Positions 27,091-36,555 are shown, counted from the first letter of the stretch. The stretch is DNA of 64,000 nucleotides from Pseudomonas graminis (GCF_002093745.1 NZ_MTSB01000015.1:62001-126000), one strand, 5' to 3'. Notes: a model not told the origin generated them from the sequence alone. A program made the numbers and translations.

Positions 27091-28362
27091 TCAGGTTTTT
27101 CGCGCCAGAATCAGCAGGTTGCGAGGGGTAAGCTGGCTGTCACAAAAAGCGCCAACGCTGACGCTATAACCCTGCTCCTGTATATACATCGCCCTGTCCA
27201 GCACCAGCCACATTTCCAGCGGGCGCCGAAACAGGTTTCGCAGCAGCTCCAGGTTGCGCACTTCGGCCAGTCGCTGCCAGCCAGCAGCTTCCAGATGCGC
27301 CCAGTCCTGTTTACCGGGGGCGGGTAAATGCTTGAGTCTGGCCAGGTGACCGCAGTAGTCAGCGTAAGGCTCATCCAGCCATGACGTCGGCAAAGAAGGC
27401 GTAGGCAAGTAGTCATCAACGCCACGCAGGCGGCGCTGCAGCAGGTCGAAGCCAAGGCGGCGAGCCATCGACGTGTCACGTTGGCGGCGTACGCGAGCGC
27501 CAGCTGTCACGGTTTCACTCAAGGGCAGGCCCAGTTCGTCTCGCGACAGCTTCAGCCCCGATGCCTTGCCATCGCGGGACAGCGGCTGATAGTGGTCTTG
27601 CTGTGTGCGGTTGTAGCAGCAGGGCGCAATTGCGATGTGTCGGCAGCCGGTCTGGCTGGCCAGCTCCATCAACTGGATGTGCAGGTCGCCGCAGGCGTGC
27701 AGCGCAACGGGGGTGTGATGCGGTTGCAGGCAGCGCCAGGCGTCGTCGGCCATCACATCTTGCTGCACATGCCGCGCCTCGATGCCTTGCCGGGCGCTGA
27801 GGGCCAGGCCTGCTTCGATCAGCGCCGGGTCTTGCTCCAGGCAGGTCAGGCTTTGGCCGCGCTGGGTCAGACGACGACCCAAATGGCCCTTGCCTGCGCA
27901 CCAGTCCAGCCAGTGAGTCGCGGTATCACGCATGTCGAGGTGGCTGGCGAAGGCTTCGATCTGTTGCCATTTGCGTCCAGGCACATCGACGCTCATGCGT
28001 GTATCGACCGGTTCCAGCGGATAACCGGGCAACTCGGCGACGTGGCTCAGCGCGACCGCTTCGGCAGCCAGTTGCGAGAACGGAAAGGGTGCGTCGAGCT
28101 GTTCCGGGTGGTTGTGCGCGGCTTCTGCCTGATCCAGCGTGCGTTGCCGCAGCCAGTGCGCCAGCTCCGGGTATTTGCTTTCCCACGGCAGGCGCAGGTG
28201 TGTGAACGGCTTGGGCCGCCACAAGGCCTGATGCGCGAACAGGAAGCTGTCCAGCGCACTGAAGTGGCTGCCGAGGTGTTCATCCTGCAAGCATGGGTCT
28301 GATGGCATATCGATGGTTTCGCGTGACGAGGTGCTGGCTGGGTCAACGCCAGCACCTTTCAT
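27091..28362 (-). CDS. Methyltransferase-domain protein (Methyltransf_32-like)
   Basis: A 423-residue protein with an N-terminal region of about 150 residues, then an AdoMet-binding fold: WLDWCAGKGHLGRRL as motif I near residue 153, CLEQDPALIEAG as motif II, and ALHACGDLHI, then IAPCCYN. This DWCAGKGH…CCYN pattern is that of the GSTCD/Methyltransf_32 group, mostly of unknown substrate. The start ATG at 28362 follows the stop of the permease gene by one base and has AGGGA upstream, so it is the last gene of the amino-acid ABC operon. Pseudomonads keep an accessory gene of this kind (aotO) in the arginine/ornithine transport operon. Confidence 0.8.
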   Translation of the reverse strand: MKGAGVDPASTSSRETIDMPSDPCLQDEHLGSHFSALDSFLFAHQALWRPKPFTHLRLPWESKYPELAHWLRQRTLDQAEAAHNHPEQLDAPFPFSQLAAEAVALSHVAELPGYPLEPVDTRMSVDVPGRKWQQIEAFASHLDMRDTATHWLDWCAGKGHLGRRLTQRGQSLTCLEQDPALIEAGLALSARQGIEARHVQQDVMADDAWRCLQPHHTPVALHACGDLHIQLMELASQTGCRHIAIAPCCYNRTQQDHYQPLSRDGKASGLKLSRDELGLPLSETVTAGARVRRQRDTSMARRLGFDLLQRRLRGVDDYLPTPSLPTSWLDEPYADYCGHLARLKHLPAPGKQDWAHLEAAGWQRLAEVRNLELLRNLFRRPLEMWLVLDRAMYIQEQGYSVSVGAFCDSQLTPRNLLILARKT

Positions 28363-28363
28363 A

Positions 28364-29053
28364 TCAGCGTCCCTGGGTCGCGTCTACGCGCAATAGCTTT
28401 TCCAGCAGGCGAAAGCCTTGCACCAGCACGAAGGTCATGACGAGGTAGAACATGCCGGCGGCGAAGAAGATCTCCACTGGCAAGTAGGTGCGGGCAATGA
28501 TCGTGCGCGCCATGCCGGTCAGCTCCAGCAGCGTCACGGTGCTGGCCAGGGCGCTGGCCTTGAGCATCAGGATCACTTCGTTGCTGTAAGCGGGCAGGCC
28601 GATGCGTGCGGCCCGGGGTAGCACGATGTAGAACAGCGCCTTCCATTTCGACATGCCCAGCGCACGCGCAGCTTCGACTTCACCCACCGGCACGGCCTGA
28701 ATCGCGCCGCGCAGGATCTCCGCGATGTAGGCGGCGGTGTGCAGGGTCATGGTGATCACGGCACACCAGAACGGGTCACGCAGATAAGGCCACAGCGGCC
28801 CTTGACGAACGACGTCGAACTGCGACAGGCCGTAATAGACCAGAAACAGTTGCACCAGCAATGGCGTGCCGCGGAAGAAAAAGATGTAGGCGTAGGGCAG
28901 TGCGCGCACCGGCCAAAGCCGGGACGCGCGAGCGATACCCAGCGGGATGGCAAGAATAAGCCCCGCAATAACGGCGATGGCCACCAGTTCCAGGGTCAGT
29001 GTCGCGCCCTGTGCCAGTCGCGGCAGCCACTTGATGATGACGTCCCAGTTCAT
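28364..29053 (-). CDS. Amino-acid ABC transporter permease (HisM/ArtM type)
   Basis: The 229-residue inner-membrane protein has five hydrophobic helices and the EAA loop (EVEAARALGMSKWKALFYIVLP, about residues 143-164) that contacts the ATPase. FFRGTPLLVQLFLVYYG is typical of polar amino-acid permeases. Its start overlaps the upstream permease stop by four bases, so the two permeases are made together and form a heterodimer. Confidence 0.93.
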   Translation of the reverse strand: MNWDVIIKWLPRLAQGATLTLELVAIAVIAGLILAIPLGIARASRLWPVRALPYAYIFFFRGTPLLVQLFLVYYGLSQFDVVRQGPLWPYLRDPFWCAVITMTLHTAAYIAEILRGAIQAVPVGEVEAARALGMSKWKALFYIVLPRAARIGLPAYSNEVILMLKASALASTVTLLELTGMARTIIARTYLPVEIFFAAGMFYLVMTFVLVQGFRLLEKLLRVDATQGR

Positions 29054-29745
29054 GTCGCGCTCCTCAGAAAGCCGCGTCCGGCACGTTTTTCAAGGAAGTA
29101 CATGCCGATCATGGCCAGTACGGTCAGGCCCAGGTACATAACGGCGGCGACCATATAGAACGTGAAGGCTTCCTTGGTGAAGCCGACGGCGATCTGCGCG
29201 TGTCGCATGATTTCTTCCAGGCCGATCACCGAGACCAGCGCGGTGTCTTTCATCAGGATCATGAACAGGTTGCCCAGGCCGGGCAGGGCGATGCGCCACA
29301 TTTGCGGCAGCACCAGTTTGAAGAGGATGCGCGAGCGCGACATGCCCAGCGCCAGCCCGGCTTCGCGATGGCCTTTGGGAATGGCGAGAATCGCACCGCG
29401 AAACACTTCGGTGGCGTATGCGCCAAAGCACAGTCCAAGGGCGATTACCCCGGCGGCGAAGGCGCTCAGTGCCAGGTCGGGAATGCCCAGCAGCTCGCCC
29501 AGTGCGCGCATGCCGTTGACCGTGCCGAAGTAAATCAGCAACACCCAGAGCAGTTCGGGAATGCCGCGCACCAGTGTGGAGTAAGTGCCGCCCAGCCATT
29601 GCAGGGGCTTGTAGGGCGAGGTTTTGGCCAAGGCGCCAAGCAACCCGAGCATCAGACCGAGGCACAAGGCCGAGAGTGCAAGCTGGACAGTCATCAGCGC
29701 GCCAGCCGCAAGGGCCGGGCCGAATCCGTGGAGATCAATGTTCAT
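29050..29745 (-). CDS. Amino-acid ABC transporter permease (HisQ type)
   Basis: The 231-residue permease partner has the EAA loop HREAGLALGMSRSRILFKLVLP (about residues 133-154) and VRGIPELLWVLLIYFG, matching HisQ/AotQ. Together with the HisM-type permease, the ATPase and the periplasmic binding protein it makes a complete importer. The gene order ATPase, binding protein, HisQ-like, HisM-like, methyltransferase indicates one transcript. Confidence 0.93.
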   Translation of the reverse strand: MNIDLHGFGPALAAGALMTVQLALSALCLGLMLGLLGALAKTSPYKPLQWLGGTYSTLVRGIPELLWVLLIYFGTVNGMRALGELLGIPDLALSAFAAGVIALGLCFGAYATEVFRGAILAIPKGHREAGLALGMSRSRILFKLVLPQMWRIALPGLGNLFMILMKDTALVSVIGLEEIMRHAQIAVGFTKEAFTFYMVAAVMYLGLTVLAMIGMYFLEKRAGRGFLRSAT

Positions 29746-29811
29746 GGGCAGGCTTTGTCAGGACCGGTCGCCGCGCTTCGGCTTGAAGCAGCGGCGACGC
29801 TGTCAGGTGAA

Positions 29812-30576
29812 TCAGAGAATGCTGAAAGGGAAATACTTGTCGTTGATCTTTTTGTAGGTGCCGTCAGCGATGATTTCTTTCAGGGCAACGTTCAGGCGCT
29901 CGCGCAGCTCGTCATTGCCTTTGCGCACGGCGATGCCGATCTTGTCGTTGTTTTCGACGGGCTCGCCTTTGAACTCGAAGTTCTGACCGGCTTCGCTTTT
30001 CAGCCACTCGTAGCTGGCGTATTTGTCGGCCAGCATGGCGTCTACGCGACCGGACACCAGATCAAGGAACGCGTTGTTTTGAGTGTCGTAAAGCTTTGCG
30101 TCCATGATGCCAAGCTTGTCTTCCAGCCAGGTGCTGGCCAGTGTCGAGCGTTGTGCGCCAATTGACTTGCCGGCGACGCTTTCTTTGAGCTTGTCGATGG
30201 ACGACACGTCAAAGGACGACGTTTTAGGTGCCACGAACTGCAGTTTGTTCGAGTAGTACGGGTTGGTGAAATCAACCACCTCCTTGCGCTCGTCGGTGAT
30301 CGACAGCGACGAGATCAGGAAGTCGAACTTCTGCGCATTGAGGGCCGGGATGATGCCGTCCCAGTCGGACGTCACCACTTCACACTCGACTTTCATCTTG
30401 GCGCACAGCGCATCGCCGATCTCGCGATCAAAGCCGACGACTTGTCCGCTTGCGTCCTTGCTGTTGAAGGGCGGATAAGCGCCTTCAATGCCCATTTTCA
30501 GTTTTTCGGCGAAGGCACCGCTGCTGAAAGCCAGTGTGGCTGCCGCGATCATCAAGATCTTTTTATACATCTGCAT
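29812..30576 (-). CDS. Periplasmic amino-acid-binding protein (Lys/Arg/Orn/His type)
   Basis: A 254-residue type-3 solute-binding protein with a signal peptide (MQMYKKILMIAAATLAFSSG, cut near AFA-EK). The mature part shows GIEGAYPPFNSKDASGQVVGFD, SDWDGIIPALNAQKFDFLIS and RKEVVDFTNPYY, as in HisJ/ArgT/AotJ. The start at 30576 has GGAG nine bases upstream. It delivers basic amino acids to the HisQ/HisM permease pair; the exact specificity cannot be told from the sequence. Confidence 0.92.
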   Translation of the reverse strand: MQMYKKILMIAAATLAFSSGAFAEKLKMGIEGAYPPFNSKDASGQVVGFDREIGDALCAKMKVECEVVTSDWDGIIPALNAQKFDFLISSLSITDERKEVVDFTNPYYSNKLQFVAPKTSSFDVSSIDKLKESVAGKSIGAQRSTLASTWLEDKLGIMDAKLYDTQNNAFLDLVSGRVDAMLADKYASYEWLKSEAGQNFEFKGEPVENNDKIGIAVRKGNDELRERLNVALKEIIADGTYKKINDKYFPFSIL

Positions 30577-30590
30577 GGGGTGTTGCTCCG

Positions 30591-31364
30591 TTAGCAGTGA
30601 CTCGACATGAATTGTTTGCACCGTGCCGACAGCGGGTTTTCGAATACTTGCTGCGGTGTGCCCTGTTCTTCGACCATTCCCTGATGCAAAAACACCACTT
30701 CACTTGATACCTGACGTGCAAAATTCATTTCATGGGTCACCAGCAGCATGGTCCGGCCTTCTTCGGCCAGTGCGCGAATGACGTTGAGCACTTCCTGAAC
30801 CATCTCCGGGTCGAGTGCCGAGGTTGGCTCGTCAAACAGAATAACCTTTGGCTGCATGGCCAGGGTACGTGCGATGGCGGCACGTTGCTGCTGGCCTCCG
30901 GACAGTTGAGCGGGATAGACGTGACGTTTGTCGGCGATCCCGACCTTCGCCAACAAGGCTTCTGCCACTTCAATGGCTTCGGCCTTGCTCTGGCCGAGGA
31001 CGCGACGCGGGGCCTCGATGATGTTATCGAGCACGCTCATGTGCGGCCACAGGTTGAAGTTCTGGAACACAAAGCCGATCTGGCTGCGCAGACGGTTGAT
31101 CTGCCGGTGATCGGCAGCCAGCAGCTCGCCATTGTGCGCGGCCTTGAGTTTCAGCTCTTCGCCGGCCACCAGAATCTGGCCCTGGTGCGGGTTCTCGAGC
31201 AGGTTGATGCAGCGCAGCAAGGTGGACTTGCCGGAGCCGGAGGAACCGAGGATCGAAATGACGTCGCCGTCGCGTGCCGTCAGCGAGATGCCTTTAAGCA
31301 CCTCCAGCTGATCGTAACGCTTGTGCAGGTTGCGTATTTCCAGGGCGGGCGTGGCCTCGGCCAT
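30591..31364 (-). CDS. Amino-acid ABC transporter ATP-binding protein (HisP type)
   Basis: The 257-residue ATPase has Walker [10 protein letters not shown] near residue 37, the Q-loop [14 protein letters not shown], the signature LSGGQQQR, Walker [13 protein letters not shown] and the H-loop VTHE. The 20-residue insert between Walker A and the Q-loop ([19 protein letters not shown]) is typical of HisP. It is the first gene of the transporter operon; the binding-protein gene follows after 14 bases. Confidence 0.94.
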   Translation of the reverse strand: MAEATPALEIRNLHKRYDQLEVLKGISLTARDGDVISILGSSGSGKSTLLRCINLLENPHQGQILVAGEELKLKAAHNGELLAADHRQINRLRSQIGFVFQNFNLWPHMSVLDNIIEAPRRVLGQSKAEAIEVAEALLAKVGIADKRHVYPAQLSGGQQQRAAIARTLAMQPKVILFDEPTSALDPEMVQEVLNVIRALAEEGRTMLLVTHEMNFARQVSSEVVFLHQGMVEEQGTPQQVFENPLSARCKQFMSSHC

Positions 31365-31793
31365 GTGGGGTCCTCGTTTAAGTGTGCGCGCCTGCTACTG
31401 GCGTGCGCCACGCTAGCACAGCGTTTAAAGGACAACCATCGGCGTCTTGCGTCCAGTATGGAGGCGCTCGACGGGGTGTCTCATCTTGGCAGCGGACGGT
31501 CGCAGGAAGGCAAGCATAATGCCCGGTAAAACAGGGGCGTGCGCGAAAAAGGCGCGATGTTGCCAGCTTTGGCCCGGTGTTGGAAGTAGCATTTGCTGAG
31601 CGGCGGCCTGATCGCTGCACCATGTTTGCGCCTGGTGAGGGGTTTGGGGCGTTTTTGGTGCGTACGTGTAGACGAATCTGAGGCGTTCGGTAACAAATCC
31701 TACAGACGGCATATAAAAGCCATCATCGCGCATGCCGCGCGGGTCAAGCCACAGGCCTCGTATTCCCTGATCGACGTCATCTTTGAAATATTT
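31365..31793. other. Intergenic region between divergent transport genes
   Basis: No gene is supported here. Frames on the minus strand overlap the permease gene on the other side and have no ribosome binding site. The region must hold the promoter of the ABC operon (minus) and, at its right end, the sigma-54 type promoter of the permease (plus). Confidence 0.5.
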
Positions 31794-31809
31794 TGGCGTA
31801 ATTCTTGCG
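31794..31809 (+). promoter_or_regulatory. Sigma-54 type (-24/-12) promoter of the amino-acid permease
   Basis: TGGCGTA-attc-TTGCG has the invariant GG (31795-31796) and GC (31807-31808) exactly ten bases apart, as needed for RpoN. Transcription would start near 31820, giving a leader of about 70 bases. An enhancer-binding activator would be required. Confidence 0.55.
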
Positions 31810-31889
31810 TAAAATATAAAGAACGGCACCGTAGGTTTCTCTTTACGTAACGCTCCGGTGTGTCTCGCTCGTCTTGCACAGGTGGTTTT

Positions 31890-33281
31890 ATGAGCAGTAC
31901 CGCTAACTCTTCCGAGCTCGAACAAGGGCTGAAACCTCGACACATCACGATGCTGTCGATTGCTGGCGTGATTGGCGCCGGTTTGTTCGTCGGCTCCGGC
32001 CACGCGATTGCAGAGGCCGGGCCTGCCGTGCTGCTGGCGTATGCCGCAGCGGGTACGCTGGTGGTATTGGTCATGCGCATGCTGGCCGAAATGGCCGTGG
32101 CGTCACCGGATACCGGTTCGTTTTCGACCTATGCCGACCGTGCCATCGGGCACTGGGCCGGTTTTACCATCGGCTGGTTGTACTGGTGGTTCTGGGTGCT
32201 GGTGATCCCGCTGGAGGCAAACGCCGCCGCAACGATCCTGCATGCCTGGTTTCCGGACATTGCGATCTGGATGTTTACGCTGGTCATCACGCTGCTGCTG
32301 ACCGCGACCAACCTGTTCAGTGTGAAGAACTACGGTGAGTTCGAGTTCTGGTTTGCGCTGATCAAGGTAGTGGCCATCATCGCGTTCGTGGTGCTGGGTG
32401 TGGCGGCGATCTTCGGCTTGCTGCCAACCAGCAATGTCAGTGGCGTCAGCCATCTGTTCGACACCGGCGGTTTCCTGCCCAATGGCATGGGGGCGGTGCT
32501 GGCGGCAATGCTGACGACCATGTTCTCGTTCATGGGCACTGAAATCGTGACCATCGCAGCGGCAGAGTCCAAGAACCCTGGCAAGCAGATCACCAAGGCC
32601 ACCAATTCGGTGATCTGGCGGATCTTTCTGTTCTATCTGGTTTCGATCTTCATTGTGGTGTCGCTGGTGCCGTGGAACGATCCGCGCCTGGCCGAGGTGG
32701 GTTCGTACCAGACCGTGCTCGATGCGATGGGTATTCCGAACGCCAAGCTGATCGTGGACCTGGTGGTGTTGGTCGCCGTGACCAGTTGCCTCAACTCGGC
32801 GTTGTACACCGCTTCGCGCATGCTGTTTTCGCTGGGCAAGCGTGGCGATGCACCGGCGCTGTCCAAGCGCACCAGCAAGGGCGGCACGCCATATTGGGCG
32901 GTGATCATGTCGACTGCTGCAGCATTCCTGACGGTGTTCGCCAACTACATCGCACCGGCTGCCGTGTTTGATTTCCTGCTTGCCAGTTCCGGCGCCATCG
33001 CGCTGCTGGTGTACCTGGTGATCGCTGTTTCGCAGCTGCGGATGCGCCAGAAGCGTATTGCGGCGGGCGAGGCCATCGACTTCAAGATGTGGCTGTTCCC
33101 ATGGCTGACTTGGGCGGCGATCGCGTTCATCGTTGCGGTGCTGACGATCATGCTGATTCAGGAAGATCACCGCATCGAAATCATCGCCACCGGCGTGCTC
33201 AGCCTGTTGGTGATCGGCGCCGGCCTGATCGTTTCGCACCGTCGCAAGACCGGGCGTGTAGGCGCTGCTGCGCTGGGTTGA
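31890..33281 (+). CDS. Amino-acid/GABA permease (APC superfamily)
   Basis: A 463-residue protein with 12 membrane helices. The first helix IAGVIGAGLFVGSGHAIAEAGP, the LAEMAVASPDTGSF loop, and the FSFMGTEIVTIAAAESKNP segment in helix 6-7 are those of the AAT family (GabP/AnsP/AroP). GabP-like identity is likely from the overall sequence but not certain. AGGTGG precedes the ATG at 31890. A sigma-54 type promoter upstream fits a nitrogen-source transporter. Confidence 0.88.
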   Translation: MSSTANSSELEQGLKPRHITMLSIAGVIGAGLFVGSGHAIAEAGPAVLLAYAAAGTLVVLVMRMLAEMAVASPDTGSFSTYADRAIGHWAGFTIGWLYWWFWVLVIPLEANAAATILHAWFPDIAIWMFTLVITLLLTATNLFSVKNYGEFEFWFALIKVVAIIAFVVLGVAAIFGLLPTSNVSGVSHLFDTGGFLPNGMGAVLAAMLTTMFSFMGTEIVTIAAAESKNPGKQITKATNSVIWRIFLFYLVSIFIVVSLVPWNDPRLAEVGSYQTVLDAMGIPNAKLIVDLVVLVAVTSCLNSALYTASRMLFSLGKRGDAPALSKRTSKGGTPYWAVIMSTAAAFLTVFANYIAPAAVFDFLLASSGAIALLVYLVIAVSQLRMRQKRIAAGEAIDFKMWLFPWLTWAAIAFIVAVLTIMLIQEDHRIEIIATGVLSLLVIGAGLIVSHRRKTGRVGAAALG

Positions 33282-33325
33282 CCGAGTGCTTATCGTGCCG
33301 ACGCTTTGCGTTGGCACGATCCCGG

Positions 33326-33811
33326 TCAGCGTGCAGCTTTAGTGTCTCTCTTCATCAGCAAGTCCGACGCCAGGGTGTAATCCTTCTGGAACGCAGGGCT
33401 TTCGATCCACTCGATAGCGGCGTCCTCGTCTTCATCGTGGTACATGGCGCGGTACACGATCAGCAAACCCATCATGAAGTCTGTGGCAGGGTCCTCATCC
33501 TCTTCGGAAACGACCAGGGCCAATACCGGGTATTGCAGGAAGACGACGCACAGCGCGAGCTGGCTGATGTTTTCGGCGGCCTTCATGGCCACGAACAGGT
33601 CGTCATAGTCGGCCGGGTCGAAGCCGTTCTCCACGATGTCGTTGAAGTCGAAGGTGTTGAGGTCCAGCTCGACGTCATCGAACGGCTGATTGACCTGCTC
33701 CGAGGCAAACACCGGGTGGACAAGGCTGTTTGCGGCCTTGCCCGAACGATTCTGCTTGGCCTTGATCTTGGCGCGTTTGGCACGTTTTTGCTGTTTGTCT
33801 GGCGAGGCCAT
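33326..33811 (-). CDS. Hypothetical cytoplasmic protein with basic head and acidic body
   Basis: A 161-residue protein: residues 1-27 are strongly basic (KQQKRAKRAKIKAKQNR), and the rest is acidic with DDVELDLNTFDFNDIVENGF and SEEDEDPATDFMM. No membrane segment or signal. The family is not recognised; the charge split suggests nucleic-acid or ribosome association of the head. It is convergent with the permease gene and has a terminator-bearing gap on its other side. Confidence 0.7.
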   Translation of the reverse strand: MASPDKQQKRAKRAKIKAKQNRSGKAANSLVHPVFASEQVNQPFDDVELDLNTFDFNDIVENGFDPADYDDLFVAMKAAENISQLALCVVFLQYPVLALVVSEEDEDPATDFMMGLLIVYRAMYHDEDEDAAIEWIESPAFQKDYTLASDLLMKRDTKAAR

Positions 33812-33912
33812 GAGCGTTCCTTTGGCTGGCGATTAAGTGCAATGGCCGCTATTGAAACGCAGACGGGCTCGATAACCAAGGTGCCGGGCGCACGCAATGC
33901 AGCGCCCGGCCA

Positions 33913-33939
33913 ATAAAAAACCCGCAAAGCGCGGGTTTT
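33913..33939 (-). terminator. Terminator of the chemoreceptor gene
   Basis: AACCCGC / GCGGGTT stem with a T-run on the minus strand, about 20 bases after the chemoreceptor stop; T bases on both sides make it usable in both directions. Confidence 0.85.
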
Positions 33940-33960
33940 CGTCAGCTGGTTACCGGTGCG

Positions 33961-35307
33961 TCATCGTTTGCCCGGCTTTGCAAACGCTTCAGCTTCGTCC
34001 ATGCGATTGGCAAACATGTTGACGGCCTCGACCGCATCGCTCGCGCCGTCACGGATCTGAACGATCACCTGTCCAGCCTGATCCGCCAGGGTCACGCCAC
34101 GATTGGCGCCTTCCTGGGTAGCACTCATGCTGGCGACGGCTTCACGGGTTTCGGCGAGGATCTTGCCGATCATTTCAGCAATCTCGGTGGTCGAACCGCT
34201 GGTACGGCCCGCCAGTTGCCGGACTTCGTCGGCAACCACCGCAAACCCACGCCCCTGATCGCCTGCACGTGCAGCCTCAATGGCTGCGTTGAGCGCCAGC
34301 AGGTTGGTTTGATCGGCAATGCCACGGATGGTGTTGACGATGGCCGTAATCTGCTCAGAGCGGTCCCCCAGCTGGCTGACCAGCTTGGCGGATGCGCCGA
34401 TGTTTTCGGCAATCTGACGCATTTCCCGGGCGGTTTCCTGAATGACCAGCGTTCCCTGTTCCGCCACTTTCTCGGTTTCTGCCGAGATATGGTAAGCGCG
34501 TGAAGCGCCGTGGGCGTCGGCCTCCTGCTTTTCAACCCGGTGAGTGATGTCGCTGGCGAATTTGACGATCTTGTAGAGCTTGCCGTCCACATCGAAAACC
34601 GGGTTGTACGTTGCTTCAAGCCAGACGACCCGACCATGTTTGCCTAGGCGCTTGAATTGATCACCGATGAACTCGCCCTGGTTCAGCTTGCGCCAGAAGT
34701 CGGAATACTCCGGGCTGTTGACCAGTGTCGGCTCACAAAACGATCGGTGGTGTTTGCCTTTGATTTCCGCGAGCGAATAACCCATGACGTGCAGGAAGTT
34801 GTTGTTGGCCGTGATCACGTTGCCGTTGGGCTCGAATTCGCAGATAGCCATCGCCCTGTCGACGGCGGCGAGCTTGCTGTTGGTTTCGTTCTCCAGCATG
34901 ACGCGCGCGGTGACGTCCAGTGCGTACTTGACCACCTTGATCACTTTGCCCTGCGCATCGGACACCGGGTTGTAGCTGGCTTCAAGCCAGACGCTTTGCC
35001 CGTTCCTGTTGATGCGTTTGAACGTGCCGGAGATGAACTTGCCAGCCTTCAGGGACGCCCAGAGATCGGCATACTCGCGGCTGCGCAGCATTTCCGGCTC
35101 GCAGAAGTCGCGGTGTGTCTTGCTGGACAGCTCTTCCGCTCGGTAACCCATCGTGGCGAGAAATTTATCATTGGCGCGAAGGATCTTGCCGTCGAGGCCA
35201 AGCTCGACCACCGCCATTGATTTTTCCAGTGCGTTTGTCAGTCCTTTGAGTCCATCTACCTCGGCCTTCATGGCTGTCAGTTCAGCTTTGCTCTTGTTCC
35301 CGAACAT
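33961..35307 (-). CDS. Soluble PAS-PAS methyl-accepting chemotaxis protein (BdlA-like)
   Basis: A 448-residue protein with no membrane segment: a short coiled coil, two PAS domains in tandem (about 22-135 and 145-257; [12 protein letters not shown] and [12 protein letters not shown], each followed by H-R-x-FCEP and WLEA-YNPV), then a short chemoreceptor signalling part (about 270-440) with the hairpin tip [19 protein letters not shown]. This is the layout of P. aeruginosa BdlA, a biofilm-dispersal regulator linked to c-di-GMP. The tip is conserved enough to interact with CheA/CheW. Confidence 0.88.
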   Translation of the reverse strand: MFGNKSKAELTAMKAEVDGLKGLTNALEKSMAVVELGLDGKILRANDKFLATMGYRAEELSSKTHRDFCEPEMLRSREYADLWASLKAGKFISGTFKRINRNGQSVWLEASYNPVSDAQGKVIKVVKYALDVTARVMLENETNSKLAAVDRAMAICEFEPNGNVITANNNFLHVMGYSLAEIKGKHHRSFCEPTLVNSPEYSDFWRKLNQGEFIGDQFKRLGKHGRVVWLEATYNPVFDVDGKLYKIVKFASDITHRVEKQEADAHGASRAYHISAETEKVAEQGTLVIQETAREMRQIAENIGASAKLVSQLGDRSEQITAIVNTIRGIADQTNLLALNAAIEAARAGDQGRGFAVVADEVRQLAGRTSGSTTEIAEMIGKILAETREAVASMSATQEGANRGVTLADQAGQVIVQIRDGASDAVEAVNMFANRMDEAEAFAKPGKR

Positions 35308-35526
35308 AACCTGCCCCTTGGTGTACTTGTGGACTTGCGTGATCAGGGTATCGACACAAAAGGTTGCGACATTAATTTGTCAGTGCAGGTCGTAGAGAAA
35401 AAGACTGGACGGAATTCGGGCGTCAAAAAAACGTAGACCCGTTCGGGTGGAGTGTCTGAAGGGAAGTGCTTCTGTGATTGCTTGCCGAGTGATCGCTTCA
35501 CTCCGGCATTTGCCAAACGTCAGACA

Positions 35527-35558
35527 AAGAAAAGCCCGCGATGGGGGAGCGGGCTTAA
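35527..35558 (-). terminator. Terminator of the small lipoprotein gene
   Basis: AAGCCCGC / GCGGGCTT stem with TTTTC on the minus strand, about 75 bases after the lipoprotein stop. Confidence 0.75.
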
Positions 35559-35630
35559 GGATTCACACTTGGGAGCAGCTCTACAATGCCGTGCCGCCTG
35601 TGAAAAGTTTGTGAAGAGTTTTCACTGTTT

Positions 35631-35909
35631 TCACTTTTTTTCCGGCTGAATGGTGTTGGTCACTTCGGAGGTCGGCACGAAGGTTTTCGACTCTTCAGCC
35701 GCCGCTTCCTTGGACGCCGCTTTGTCCTTGGCCGCTTCGGTGTTCTCTTTGGCAGCCTCGTTCACCTTGTCCTGAGCAGACTCCATCTTCTCTTGGGATT
35801 TTTCCTGGTGAGCCTGAGCATCCTGTGCTTTCTGCTCAGACTTGCTGTCGCAGGCAGCCAGACCGAGGGTGGCAGCGATGATGAGGGCAGAGGCAGTAAA
35901 CTTGAGCAC
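35631..35909 (-). CDS. Small Ala/Glu/Lys-rich lipoprotein
   Basis: A 92-residue lipoprotein precursor: signal MLKFTASALIIAATLG and lipobox LAAC with the lipidated cysteine at residue 20. The mature part is a highly charged single helix or coiled coil (QAHQEKSQEKMESAQDKVNE and so on) with a short ordered C-terminus. There is Asp at +2 after the cysteine, which in enterics holds a lipoprotein in the inner membrane; pseudomonads do not follow that rule strictly. Function unknown; a structural or stress-related envelope role is plausible. Confidence 0.85.
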   Translation of the reverse strand: MLKFTASALIIAATLGLAACDSKSEQKAQDAQAHQEKSQEKMESAQDKVNEAAKENTEAAKDKAASKEAAAEESKTFVPTSEVTNTIQPEKK

Positions 35910-35984
35910 GTAATGTTCCTTGTGAAAGCAAATGTATGGCTTCGAGGGCGGGCGGGGAAAATTAGTTCAATGGGATGGGGGTGC

Positions 35985-36311
35985 TCACAGCGCCAGCTGG
36001 TCCGCCCTGATGTCGAAGGCCGCCGCGATTTTTTCGCGTGTGGCCTTACGAGGCCTCGTGGCATTTTCTTGCTGCGCGTAAGCCGGCTGGCTGATGCCCA
36101 TGCGCTCGGCGACCTGTTCTTGGGTGAGGCCCAGATATTCACGCCATGCCTTGATGGGAGAGGCACCGTCGACCATGCGGCTGACCACTTCGTGGGGGAT
36201 CAGGTCACTTTCAGCATTATTCGTGGCAATGTATTGCGCATAGGGAATTACCACGAAGGCCGGCTTTCCGTCGGGACCGTTGATTATCTGAACGTCAGTA
36301 GGTGCGCTCAT
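35985..36311 (-). CDS. XRE-family antitoxin of a RelE-type toxin-antitoxin pair
   Basis: A 108-residue protein. The N-terminal part (INGPDGKPAFVVIPYAQYIA) looks like a toxin-neutralising Phd-like segment and the C-terminal part is an XRE helix-turn-helix (LGLTQEQVAERMGISQPAYAQQE, about residues 60-83). It overlaps the end of the toxin gene by 17 bases, in toxin-first order. Both genes read intact. Confidence 0.88.
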   Translation of the reverse strand: MSAPTDVQIINGPDGKPAFVVIPYAQYIATNNAESDLIPHEVVSRMVDGASPIKAWREYLGLTQEQVAERMGISQPAYAQQENATRPRKATREKIAAAFDIRADQLAL

Positions 36312-36555
36312 TACGTTTTTTTACCTCTTGAATGCTGACAATCCTGACTGATCCATCCCAATCGAATAGTACACGGTAGGTGCCTACTCGCAGCCGATAC
36401 CCGTACTGGTTGTGGGTCAGGGCTTTGACATTAATGACGTCCGGCATGGTTTCAAGCAGGGTAACTGCATCGCGAACCTGGGCCTGATGCTGACTATGTA
36501 GCTTCAAGAGCTGCTTGACGGCTTTTCGAGTCCAGCTGACGGAGTTTATAGGCAA
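36295..36555 (-). CDS. RelE/ParE-superfamily toxin
   Basis: An 86-residue protein with the compact RelE fold: N-terminal helices (WTRKAVKQLLKLHSQHQAQV), then KALTHNQYGYRLRVGTYRVLF with the Arg/Tyr-rich strands, and the C-terminal VRIVSIQEVKKRNERTY with basic and Tyr residues used for mRNA cleavage in this group. It heads the operon and the antitoxin follows with overlap. Confidence 0.88.
   Translation of the reverse strand: MPINSVSWTRKAVKQLLKLHSQHQAQVRDAVTLLETMPDVINVKALTHNQYGYRLRVGTYRVLFDWDGSVRIVSIQEVKKRNERTY

Noticed and set aside
31425..32003. 192-codon minus-strand frame across the permease start
   Set aside because: Overlaps the first helices of the permease gene, has no ribosome binding site and no recognisable composition.
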